This document shows, piece by piece, positions 26,214 through 33,866 of a stretch of 64,000 nucleotides of DNA; position 1 is the first letter of the stretch, and the number at the start of each line of letters is the position of its first letter. Origin of the DNA: Devosia sp. (lineage in GTDB: Bacteria; Pseudomonadota; Alphaproteobacteria; Rhizobiales; Devosiaceae); contig NZ_JAQGJM010000022.1 of assembly GCF_028290625.1 (NCBI RefSeq), positions 62,001 through 126,000 on the forward strand. The letters run 5' to 3'. Made by a program: the position numbers and the translations under genes. The notes beneath the pieces are model-generated. The model worked only from the letters and a program-made list of their open reading frames with translations, did not search any database and had not been told where the DNA came from.

Positions 26214-27089
26214 TCATTGCTCGAAATAATACCCCGGCTCAAGATCGGCCAGCAGCCCCGGCTGCATCGGCTTCCACCCCAGCGCCGCCTGCGTCTTGGC
26301 GCTCGAGTTGGGAACATCGATGCCCGCAAACCGCGCCAGGAAACCAAAATGCTCCGGCGCTTCCTCCGGCGTCTTGGCCACGACCGGCACATTTAACTGC
26401 CGCCCGATCACCTCGGCTATGCTCCGGAACGGCACGCCTTCGTCGCCGACCCCGTGATACCACGCCTCCGCGGCGCCTTTCTCCAGCGCCAGCCGGAACA
26501 GGCTTGCCGCATCCAGCCGGTGCACCGTCGGCCAGCGGTTAAGCCCCTCCTCGATATAAGCCGAAACGCCCTTCTCGCGTGCCGACGCAATGATCATCGG
26601 CACGAAACCATGATCGCCCTGCCCATGCACCGACGGCGGCAGCCGCACCACCGACACCCGCACACCCTGCGCCGCCATATCCGCAGCCGCCGCCTCCGTG
26701 GTCAGCCGCGGATGCGCGGTGAAATCGGGCGCACGCTGGCCTTCCTGCAAGAATCCTGTCCCCGCCGTCACGATCAGCGGCCGGTCGGAGCCGACCAGCG
26801 CGGAACCCAGCGCCTCGATAATTCCCCGGTCCGCCGCGCAATTGTCGAGATAAGTCGCAAAATTGTGGTTGAACGCCGTATGGATCACCCCGTCCGCCGC
26901 CGCCGCGCCCTGGCGCAGGCTATCGAGGTCTTCGAGCGAGCCGCGATGCACCGCGGCACCCGCCGCGATCAGCGACGCCGCTGCCGCATCCGAGCGCGCC
27001 AACCCCACCACCTCATGCCCCGCCGCGATCAGCTCATTGACCGTGACCGAGCCCACAAACCCGTTCCCGCCCGTAACAAATATCCGCAT
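26214..27089 (-). CDS. NAD-dependent epimerase/dehydratase family protein (extended SDR)
   Basis: The ATG at 27089 follows AAGGAGACGGAC and gives [27 protein letters not shown], the G-x-x-G-x-x-G cofactor motif, in a protein of 291 residues. Other features of atypical extended SDRs are visible, such as [12 protein letters not shown] and [16 protein letters not shown]. The canonical YxxxK active site is not obvious, as in many proteins of this atypical branch. It is divergent from an AraC regulator that probably controls it. Confidence 0.88.
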   Translation of the reverse strand: MRIFVTGGNGFVGSVTVNELIAAGHEVVGLARSDAAAASLIAAGAAVHRGSLEDLDSLRQGAAAADGVIHTAFNHNFATYLDNCAADRGIIEALGSALVGSDRPLIVTAGTGFLQEGQRAPDFTAHPRLTTEAAAADMAAQGVRVSVVRLPPSVHGQGDHGFVPMIIASAREKGVSAYIEEGLNRWPTVHRLDAASLFRLALEKGAAEAWYHGVGDEGVPFRSIAEVIGRQLNVPVVAKTPEEAPEHFGFLARFAGIDVPNSSAKTQAALGWKPMQPGLLADLEPGYYFEQ

Positions 27090-27214
27090 CGTCCGTCTCC
27101 TTCGCACCGTTCCGGGCCACCTCAGCCGCCCGTTGATGCCACCATAGGTGCTGGAGAAAATACGAACTATGCTGTAAAGTCCGCCATATCTTCGCAATCG
27201 TCCAGGAATACCGC

Positions 27215-28165
27215 ATGGACCCGCTGTCCGACGTGCTTTCGCTGCTCAAGCCACGCAGCTATATCTCGGCCGGTTTCGACGCCGGCGGCGACTGGGCGAT
27301 CCACTTTCCCCGCAATGCCGGCATCAAGTGTTATGCCGTCGTCTCCGGGCAATGCTGGCTCTCCGTCGACGACGTGCCCGAGCCGGTCCTGCTACAAGGC
27401 GGCGACTGTTTCCTTTTGCCGGGCGGGCGGCCGTTCCGCCTCGCCAGCGACCTGGCACTGCCATCGGTCGAGGCCGAGGCAGTGTTTGCTGCCGCGCGCG
27501 AGGGAGGCATCGCCCGCCACAATGGTGGCGGCGAATTCTTCCTCGTCGGCAGCCGCTTCGTGCTGAGTGGCAATGCCGGCATTCTCCTCGGCATGCTGCC
27601 GCCCATCGTCCATATCCGCAAGGAAGCCGACCAGGCGGCCCTGCGCTGGTCGGTCGAGCGCATGATGCAGGAGCTGCGCGAGCGGCAGCCGGGCGGCTTT
27701 CTGATGGCCGAACACCTGGCCCATATGATGCTGCTCCAGGCGCTGCGGTTACACATGGCCGAAGGCGGCGAGAACGGCGTGGGCTGGCTCTTCGCCCTCA
27801 CCGACAAGCAGATGGGTGCGGCGATCAGCGCCATGCATGGCGACCCGGCTCGGCGCTGGACCCTGCAGACCCTGGCCGAAGTTACCGGCATGTCGCGCTC
27901 GAGCTTCGCCCTCAAGTTCAAGCAGACCGTCGGCACCTCCCCGCTGGATTATCTGACGCGCTGGCGCATGCTGCTGGCTGGCGACCGGCTGACCCATTCG
28001 GGCGACCCCACTTCGGTCATCGCCCTGTCGCTCGGCTACGAATCCGAAAGCGCCTTCAGCACCGCCTTCAAGCGCGTCATGGGCGCCTCGCCGCGCCACT
28101 ACGGCCGCCGCCAGAATTTTACGCCCTTGTCACCTGGCGACGCCCAGACCGCAGTCGCTCCGTGA
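27215..28165 (+). CDS. AraC family transcriptional regulator (cupin_6 N-terminal domain)
   Basis: A 316-residue regulator. The N-terminal half is a cupin of the AraC-binding type ([31 protein letters not shown] and [20 protein letters not shown]). The C-terminal 100 residues carry two helix-turn-helix motifs ([24 protein letters not shown] and [29 protein letters not shown]). It starts 125 bases from the divergent epimerase gene, and such pairs usually report regulator and target. Confidence 0.92.
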   Translation: MDPLSDVLSLLKPRSYISAGFDAGGDWAIHFPRNAGIKCYAVVSGQCWLSVDDVPEPVLLQGGDCFLLPGGRPFRLASDLALPSVEAEAVFAAAREGGIARHNGGGEFFLVGSRFVLSGNAGILLGMLPPIVHIRKEADQAALRWSVERMMQELRERQPGGFLMAEHLAHMMLLQALRLHMAEGGENGVGWLFALTDKQMGAAISAMHGDPARRWTLQTLAEVTGMSRSSFALKFKQTVGTSPLDYLTRWRMLLAGDRLTHSGDPTSVIALSLGYESESAFSTAFKRVMGASPRHYGRRQNFTPLSPGDAQTAVAP

Positions 28166-28281
28166 TTTTCGCGCCAACGGTTTAAGGCAGCGGATCGGCC
28201 TCTCACATCCTAACGCATTCCAGCCATGCGGATTTTCGCATCGACAGCCGGCATGACCATGCGTATTGGATCATGATTAGT

Positions 28282-28305
28282 AGCGCACTATCTATTTCTG
28301 CGCTA
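28282..28305. promoter_or_regulatory. Candidate MarR operator upstream of the efflux operon
   Basis: AGCGCA and TGCGCT are inverted around 11 bases (CTATCTATTTC), about 20 bases before the MarR start codon. The position fits autorepression of the MarR-MFS-HlyD operon. Confidence 0.45.
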
Positions 28306-28322
28306 ACCAATCGGAAATCCCA

Positions 28323-28778
28323 GTGCTGAAAAACCTGTTTATCGCCGCCCGCGAGCTGGGGACCGAATTCGACGCTCAGCTCAAGGGCCTTGGGCTGACC
28401 TCGGCGCGGGTGCGTGTACTCCTGCTGCTGGCCCGTTCGCCGGGCGGTATGACCCAGGCCAGCATAGCCGATCGCCTGCGCGTCGAACCCCCCACCGCCG
28501 TGCGCATCCTCGATGGCCTCGAAGCCCTGGGCCACATCCGCCGGCTGCCAATGCCCAATGATCGGCGCGCCAAGATGGTCGAACTGACCGCGACCGGCGA
28601 GCCTTTGGCACGACAGGCCGGCCTCGCCAGCGATCGGATTGAGCTGGTCTTGCTCGATGGCCTCGACCCCGCCGATATCGCCGCGACCGACCGCGTCCTC
28701 GCCTCCCTCATCACCCGGATCGAGGCCCTGAAGTCCGCCGATCTGTCCACCGCCGCGGCGCCCAAGCAGCTATCATGA
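28323..28778 (+). CDS. MarR family transcriptional regulator
   Basis: A 151-residue winged-helix protein starting with GTG. The DNA-binding part is MTQASIADRLRVEPPTAVRILDGLEALGHIRRLPMPNDRRAKMVELTATG, the standard MarR recognition helix and wing. The flanking helices provide the dimer interface. It overlaps the MFS gene by ATGA and is followed by a HlyD-type adaptor, the classic arrangement of a repressor with the drug efflux pump that it controls. Confidence 0.93.
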   Translation: MLKNLFIAARELGTEFDAQLKGLGLTSARVRVLLLLARSPGGMTQASIADRLRVEPPTAVRILDGLEALGHIRRLPMPNDRRAKMVELTATGEPLARQAGLASDRIELVLLDGLDPADIAATDRVLASLITRIEALKSADLSTAAAPKQLS

Positions 28779-30430
28779 GCGACACCAGCATTCCGGCCCT
28801 TGCCGAGGCCGCAAAGCCCGAACCCGTACCCGCGGCCCCGCCCGCGCCGCCTCCCTTCGTGCCAAAACCGGTGTTCTGGTCGGCGATCTATGCCCTGAGC
28901 TCGGTCCTGCTCGGCATCACCCAGGGGCTTGGCCTCAACCTGATCACCGCCAATCTGCCCGGCCTGCAGGCCTCGTTTGGCGCCACCCAGCAGGAAATGG
29001 GCTGGCTGCCGGCCGCCTATTTCGCCACCAACATGGCCGGCACCATTTTCATGTTCAAGGTGCGCAGTCAGTTCGGCCTGCGCCGCTTCGCCGAAATCGG
29101 CATCCTGGTCTATGTGGTGGTGGTAATCGCCCATCTGTTCAGTCACGACCTGCAATCGGCAATCCTCGTCCGCGCCATCATGGGCGTGGCTGCGGCGCCG
29201 CTAAGCACGCTGGCCTTTTTCTACATGCTGGAATGGCTGCCCCCGGCAAAAAAGATGAGCGTCGGTATCTGCTTCGGCATGCTGGGCAGCAGCATGGCCC
29301 TGCCTTTGGCTCGTGTAATCTCGCCCGACCTGCTGCAATTGGGCGATTGGCAGGGGCTGTATCTGGTGGAAGTCGGCCTGGCGCTGCTCAGCCTGGGCGT
29401 GGTCTTCACCCTGCCGCTGACGCATCCGCCGCGCATGAAAGTCTTCGACCGCGACGACATCATCAGCTTTCCGCTCCTGACCGCGGCCTTTGCGTGTTTC
29501 GCCATCGTGCTGTCGATGGGGCGCGCCTACTGGTGGTTCGAGGCGCCGTGGCTCGGCGTCCTGCTCGCGCTCGGCATCGGCAGCCTGGCGCTGCTGGTAC
29601 TGGTGGAACTGCACCGCAAGAACCCCATCATGGACCTGCGCTGGCTATCGAGTCGCGACATGCTGACCTTTGCGGGCGCGCTTGTGGTGTTTCGCCTCCT
29701 GCTCTCGGAGCAGTCGGTGGGCGTGTTCGGGCTGTTCACCGTGCTCAATATGCAGAACGATCAACTGATCCCAATTTTCGGTGTCATCGGCGTCGCCACC
29801 TTCGCCGCGACAGCCGTGCTCAGCATGGTGATCAAGCCCGCCCGCACCCCCGCAATCCACCTGGTGGCCCTGATCCTGATCGCCATCGCCTGCTGGCTCG
29901 ATGCGCAAAGCACGGCCCTCAGCCGCCCCGAGCAGTTCTATCTCAGCCAAGGCCTGATTGGCATTGCCAGCGGGCTCTTCCTGCCGCCGGCGCTGCTGAA
30001 CGGCTTCACGAAGGCATTGGCCCGTGGACCGCAATTCATCCTGTCGTTTCTCACGGTCTTTATCGCCACACAGACCTTTGGGGGCATTCTGGGCAGCGCG
30101 GTATTCACCACCTTCGTGGCGATCCGCGAGCAGTTCCATTCCAATGTCATCAGCCAGGGCATCACCATGCTCGATCCGGTGGTGGCGCAGCGCATCCAGC
30201 TCTATGGCGGCGTCTATGCGCGCGTCCTGACCGATCCGGCCCAGCGCGACGCCAGAGGGCTGGCGCTGCTCGGCCAGTCGGCGACCCAGCAGGCCAATAT
30301 CCTGGCCTATAACGATCTGTTCCTCGTCATCTTCTTCGCCACCCTGCTCACCATCGTGGCCCTGTTGTTCCAAATGCTGCTGACGGCGCTCAACCAGCCC
30401 GCCGCGCCCGTCGCCGCCGCAGCGGCCTAA
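28775..30430 (+). CDS. MFS drug efflux transporter (EmrB/DHA2-like)
   Basis: A 551-residue protein with a proline-rich cytoplasmic N terminus of about 30 residues and around 14 hydrophobic helices. QASFGATQQEMGWLPAAYFATNMAG corresponds to the first helices, and LYLVEVGLALLSLGVV lies in the middle. It would form the inner-membrane pump of a three-part efflux system with the next gene product. The substrate is unknown. Confidence 0.92.
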   Translation: MSDTSIPALAEAAKPEPVPAAPPAPPPFVPKPVFWSAIYALSSVLLGITQGLGLNLITANLPGLQASFGATQQEMGWLPAAYFATNMAGTIFMFKVRSQFGLRRFAEIGILVYVVVVIAHLFSHDLQSAILVRAIMGVAAAPLSTLAFFYMLEWLPPAKKMSVGICFGMLGSSMALPLARVISPDLLQLGDWQGLYLVEVGLALLSLGVVFTLPLTHPPRMKVFDRDDIISFPLLTAAFACFAIVLSMGRAYWWFEAPWLGVLLALGIGSLALLVLVELHRKNPIMDLRWLSSRDMLTFAGALVVFRLLLSEQSVGVFGLFTVLNMQNDQLIPIFGVIGVATFAATAVLSMVIKPARTPAIHLVALILIAIACWLDAQSTALSRPEQFYLSQGLIGIASGLFLPPALLNGFTKALARGPQFILSFLTVFIATQTFGGILGSAVFTTFVAIREQFHSNVISQGITMLDPVVAQRIQLYGGVYARVLTDPAQRDARGLALLGQSATQQANILAYNDLFLVIFFATLLTIVALLFQMLLTALNQPAAPVAAAAA

Positions 30431-30450
30431 CGTCCCCCGAAAGAATTCGT

Positions 30451-31521
30451 ATGCGTATCAAAGAACTCGTCCTCTCCAAGGCAACAATTCCTGTCCTGCT
30501 CGCCGCCATCCTGGGCATCGGGGCCGTGCTCTATGCCTGGCAATTGCCGCCCTTCACCTCCACGGTGCAGACCACCAACAATGCCTTCATCAAGGGCAAG
30601 GTCACGCTCATCGCGCCCCAGCTCCCCGGCTATGTGGTTGCGGTGCCGGTGAGCGACTACCAGCACGTTGCCAAGGGCGATGTGCTGGTGCAGCTCGATG
30701 ATCGCATCTACCTGCAGCAGATCGCCCAAGCCGAAGCGACGCTGCAGCAGCAGGAAAACGTGCTGGCCAATTTCGAGCAGAACCACGCCTCCAAGCAGGC
30801 CAGCGTCGATCTCGCTAATGCCCAATTGGTGGCGGCCGAGGCGGCTCTCGCCAATGCCCAATCGGCCTCCAATCGCAGTGATTCCCTGCTAGCATCGGGC
30901 ATCTCACCGCAATCCGCTGCCGACGTGGTTCGCCAGGCGCTGGTGCAGGCCCAGTCCACCGTCGCCCAAGCGCAAGCTTCCCTGAGTATTGCGCAGCAAA
31001 ACCTAGCGCTGGTGGATGCTGGCCTGCCCGCGCTCCAAGGCGCGGTCAAGGGCGCCCAGGCGACCGTGGAACTCGCCCGCATCAACCTGAGCAATACCAA
31101 GATCGTCGCGCCGGTCGATGGCACCCTCGGCGAAGTCACCGCGCGGGTCGGCCAATATGTGTCGGTAGGCAGCCAGCTCACCTCGGTGACCCCGCCCAAT
31201 ACCTGGGTGATCGCCAATTTCAAGGAAACCCAGATGTTCGGCATCGCCGTCGGGCAGGAAGTCAGCTTCACCGTCGATGCGCTCAATCACGCCCGCCTCG
31301 CCGGACATATCTCGGAAATCTCCCCCGCCGCCGGCTCCGAGTTCAGCGTCCTCAAGCCCGATAACGCCACCGGCAACTACACCAAGATCGCCCAGCGCAT
31401 CCCGGTCCGCATCGAGATCGACGCCGACCAGCCCCTGAGCACCAGCCTGCTGCCCGGCATGTCGGTGGAAGTGGCCGTCGATACCGCGCTGACCGGCAGA
31501 ACCATTCCAGCCAAATCATAG
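30451..31521 (+). CDS. HlyD family membrane fusion protein (EmrA-like)
   Basis: A 356-residue periplasmic adaptor. One membrane anchor lies near residues 10-30 (ATIPVLLAAILGIGAVLYAW). A lipoyl-like half-motif VTLIAPQLPGYVVAVPVSDYQHVAKGDVLVQLDDR follows. A long coiled coil rich in Ala and Gln runs through about residues 90-195. The second half-motif NTKIVAPVDGTLGEVTARVGQYV then closes the barrel. It starts 20 bases after the MFS stop. An outer-membrane partner is not encoded nearby. Confidence 0.94.
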   Translation: MRIKELVLSKATIPVLLAAILGIGAVLYAWQLPPFTSTVQTTNNAFIKGKVTLIAPQLPGYVVAVPVSDYQHVAKGDVLVQLDDRIYLQQIAQAEATLQQQENVLANFEQNHASKQASVDLANAQLVAAEAALANAQSASNRSDSLLASGISPQSAADVVRQALVQAQSTVAQAQASLSIAQQNLALVDAGLPALQGAVKGAQATVELARINLSNTKIVAPVDGTLGEVTARVGQYVSVGSQLTSVTPPNTWVIANFKETQMFGIAVGQEVSFTVDALNHARLAGHISEISPAAGSEFSVLKPDNATGNYTKIAQRIPVRIEIDADQPLSTSLLPGMSVEVAVDTALTGRTIPAKS

Positions 31522-31534
31522 GTGAACATGGCTT

Positions 31535-31567
31535 GCTAATATGAATTAGTTTTTGATACCTATTAGC
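31535..31567. promoter_or_regulatory. Candidate LacI-type operator before the first paralogous regulator
   Basis: GCTAAT and ATTAGC stand as perfect inverted repeats with an extra ATTAG between them, about 35-65 bases before the start codon. A related TTAGCC/GGCTAA palindrome lies before the second LacI paralog. The similarity is short, so the call is tentative. Confidence 0.35.
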
Positions 31568-31599
31568 TGACCTGCCTTCCAACCCGCATTGGGCCCTGC

Positions 31600-32691
31600 A
31601 TGCCGCGGCATACCGAAACCACTGTAGCTGCCGCGGGGTCCGCCCGCGGCATTCGGGCGGAGCGGGCTCGGCGTATCACCATGACGGACGTGGCGCGCGA
31701 GGCTGGATGCTCGCAGGCGACGGTGTCGTTCGTGCTGAACAGCGCGCCGGGCATCAAGCTGTCGGCGGAGACGCGGCAGCGCGTTTTCGATTCGGCGCGG
31801 CGTCTTGGTTATATTGCGCCCCTGAGCGGCGCCTCGCTCAAGCGCGAGACGGCGGTTCCCCGCGTCGGATTCGTGGTGGATCAATTGGCCACCAGCCCCG
31901 AGGCGGCGGTGGCGATCGATGGCGCCCACACGGCGGCGCGTTCGAACGGCATGATCGTCATGGTCGCCCAAACCTCAAACGATCCCGAGACCCAGGCGGA
32001 AGTGGTCCGCGCCTTCGTCGACCAGGGGATTTCGTGCCTGGTCTACATGACCATTTTCACCCGCGAGGTCGAACTTCCCCCAGAGATCCTGGCGCTCGAT
32101 GTGCCGGTCTTTCTGCTGAATTGCTATACCGAGAAGCAATCGCACCCCGCGGTCGTGCCCAGCGAGATCGCCGGCGGCCAGCGCAGCACCCGCCATCTTG
32201 TCGATCACGGCCACCGGCGTATCGCCACCATTACGGGCGAAATCTGGATGGAAGCGGCCCAGGATCGCCTCAAGGGCTACCGCCGCGCGCTCGCCACCGC
32301 CGACATTCCGTTCGATCCCGCTTTGGTGGTCGAAGGCAATTGGTCGGCCAGCGCCGGCTACGAGGCCACGCGCAAATTGCTGGCTCTGCCCGAACCGCCC
32401 ACGGCCATCTTCTGCCAGAACGACCGCACCGCCATCGGCTGCTACGAGGCGCTCAAGGAGGCCGGGCTCGATATCCCGCGCGACATGTCGGTGATCGGCT
32501 ATGACGACGAGGAAATCTCGCGCCACCTGCATCCGCGCCTGACCACCTCGATACTGCCGCATCGCGGCATGGGCCAGTGGATCATCGAACAATTCGGCGA
32601 AACCACCCCCGCCACGCAGCGCTTTCCCATCACCAAGCTCGAATGCCCACTGGTCGAGCGTGATTCGGTCGCAGCGCCGCGCAAAGCCTAG
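31600..32691 (+). CDS. LacI family transcriptional regulator, paralog A
   Basis: A 363-residue LacI protein with a basic N-terminal extension of about 25 residues before the helix-turn-helix ITMTDVAREAGCSQATVSFVLNSAPG. The effector domain holds FLLNCYTEKQSHPAVVPSEIAGG and AIFCQNDRTAIGCYEALKEAGLDIPRDMSVIGYDD. It is clearly paralogous to the regulator encoded tail to tail with it. Their stop codons overlap within CTAG. A start further in, at the methionine before TDVAREAG, is also possible. It probably controls glycoside genes nearby. Confidence 0.92.
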   Translation: MPRHTETTVAAAGSARGIRAERARRITMTDVAREAGCSQATVSFVLNSAPGIKLSAETRQRVFDSARRLGYIAPLSGASLKRETAVPRVGFVVDQLATSPEAAVAIDGAHTAARSNGMIVMVAQTSNDPETQAEVVRAFVDQGISCLVYMTIFTREVELPPEILALDVPVFLLNCYTEKQSHPAVVPSEIAGGQRSTRHLVDHGHRRIATITGEIWMEAAQDRLKGYRRALATADIPFDPALVVEGNWSASAGYEATRKLLALPEPPTAIFCQNDRTAIGCYEALKEAGLDIPRDMSVIGYDDEEISRHLHPRLTTSILPHRGMGQWIIEQFGETTPATQRFPITKLECPLVERDSVAAPRKA

Positions 32692-33710
32692 CTATTGGGT
32701 CGAGCGACGGATCCACGCTCAACAAACTCGCACTCGATCTTGATCTTTTGCAGCCGCTCGTCCTGGTCGGCGCTGTCATAGCCATCGAGCAATTGTCCGA
32801 CGGCCCACCGCGCCATTTCGTCATGCGGCAGCACCATGGTGGACAGGCCCGGATCGAGGAACCCCGACAGATCCTCGTCGTCAAAGCCCATGATGGAAAC
32901 GTCCTGCGGAATGCGCAGGCCCAGTGACTGCGCCGCCTGATAGCAACCGATCGCCATGCGGTCGTTGAAGCAGAACACCGCCGTTGGCCGATCGGGTCGC
33001 GACAGCAGCGCCAGCGCCCGCTCGCGCCCATGCCGCAAGGTCCAGCCGCCCAGCGACACAAGGGTTTCATCCACCAGCACCTGCCAATCGGTCATGGCCT
33101 GGCGGAAGCCATGCTCACGATCAACCGACGCTTCGATAAAGCTTTCACCCGCTAGGTGGGCGATGCGGCGATGCCCCGCCTTGAGTAGTGCCTCGGTCGC
33201 CACATAGCCACCCACAATGTCGCCCGGCACGACGGTTGGATAGCGCAATTTGCGCTCATAGCAATTGAGCAGCACCAGCGGCAGGGCCGAGAACATCTCG
33301 GGCACCACCAACTGGCGCGTGATCAATGACGTGTAGATCACCCCGATGGTCTTTTGCGAGACCAGCAGGTCGATGGCGGCCTGTTCGAGCGCCGGATCGC
33401 TTCGGGTGCAGAACGTCGCCACGCTCACATCCTGCAACGCCGCCTCGTCCCGCGCGCCCTCGATGAACTGCGCCGAAAATGGTGTGGTCGACACTTCGTC
33501 GATAAACAGCCCGATCACCCGCTTGCGGCCCTCGGGCACCGGATGGGCCTTGCCGCGGCGATAGCCCAACGTCTCGGCTGCATCCAGAACGCGCCGCCGC
33601 GTCGCCTTGGATATCCGCGCATTGGGCACGCCGTTGAGCACCAGCGACACCGTCGCCTGCGACACACCCGCCAGTTCGCCCACTTCGAGCATGGTCGCGC
33701 GCTTTTCCAT
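32688..33710 (-). CDS. LacI family transcriptional regulator, paralog B
   Basis: The ATG at 33710 has a GAGGG at proper spacing, while the track's GTG start six bases upstream does not. About 340 residues follow. The helix-turn-helix is ATMLEVGELAGVSQATVSLVLNGVPNARIS, and the effector domain shares LVLLNCYERKLRYPTVVPGDIVGG and AVFCFNDRMAIGCYQAAQSLGLRIPQDVSIMGFDD with paralog A. It is divergent from the GH2 glycosidase, so it probably represses the glycosidase and CUT1 transporter until a glycoside is present. Confidence 0.93.
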   Translation of the reverse strand: MEKRATMLEVGELAGVSQATVSLVLNGVPNARISKATRRRVLDAAETLGYRRGKAHPVPEGRKRVIGLFIDEVSTTPFSAQFIEGARDEAALQDVSVATFCTRSDPALEQAAIDLLVSQKTIGVIYTSLITRQLVVPEMFSALPLVLLNCYERKLRYPTVVPGDIVGGYVATEALLKAGHRRIAHLAGESFIEASVDREHGFRQAMTDWQVLVDETLVSLGGWTLRHGRERALALLSRPDRPTAVFCFNDRMAIGCYQAAQSLGLRIPQDVSIMGFDDEDLSGFLDPGLSTMVLPHDEMARWAVGQLLDGYDSADQDERLQKIKIECEFVERGSVARPNS

Positions 33711-33749
33711 CGGCACGGGCCCTCATTTGCGTTCACTCTTGAGTCCCAC

Positions 33750-33777
33750 TTAGCCGAATGCGCTAGCGAATGGCTAA
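33750..33777. promoter_or_regulatory. Candidate operator between the LacI and glycosidase genes
   Basis: TTAGCC and GGCTAA are perfect inverted repeats with 16 bases between them, and a smaller GC/GC match is centred inside. The element lies in the 150-base divergent promoter region, upstream of the predicted glycosidase promoter and just before the lacI-type gene. Confidence 0.5.
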
Positions 33778-33802
33778 CGGATTGCGTCGCGAATTGACCC
33801 CC

Positions 33803-33831
33803 TTGCCAGACCGGTGCGGTCGCCATATGCT
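33803..33831 (+). promoter_or_regulatory. Predicted promoter of the GH2 glycosidase
   Basis: TTGCCA and TATGCT are separated by 17 bases and lie about 35 bases before the glycosidase start. A short AATAT-n5-ATATT palindrome overlaps the expected start of transcription. Confidence 0.5.
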
Positions 33832-33866
33832 GATAATAATATAACTAATATTGCTGAGGGTGGAGA

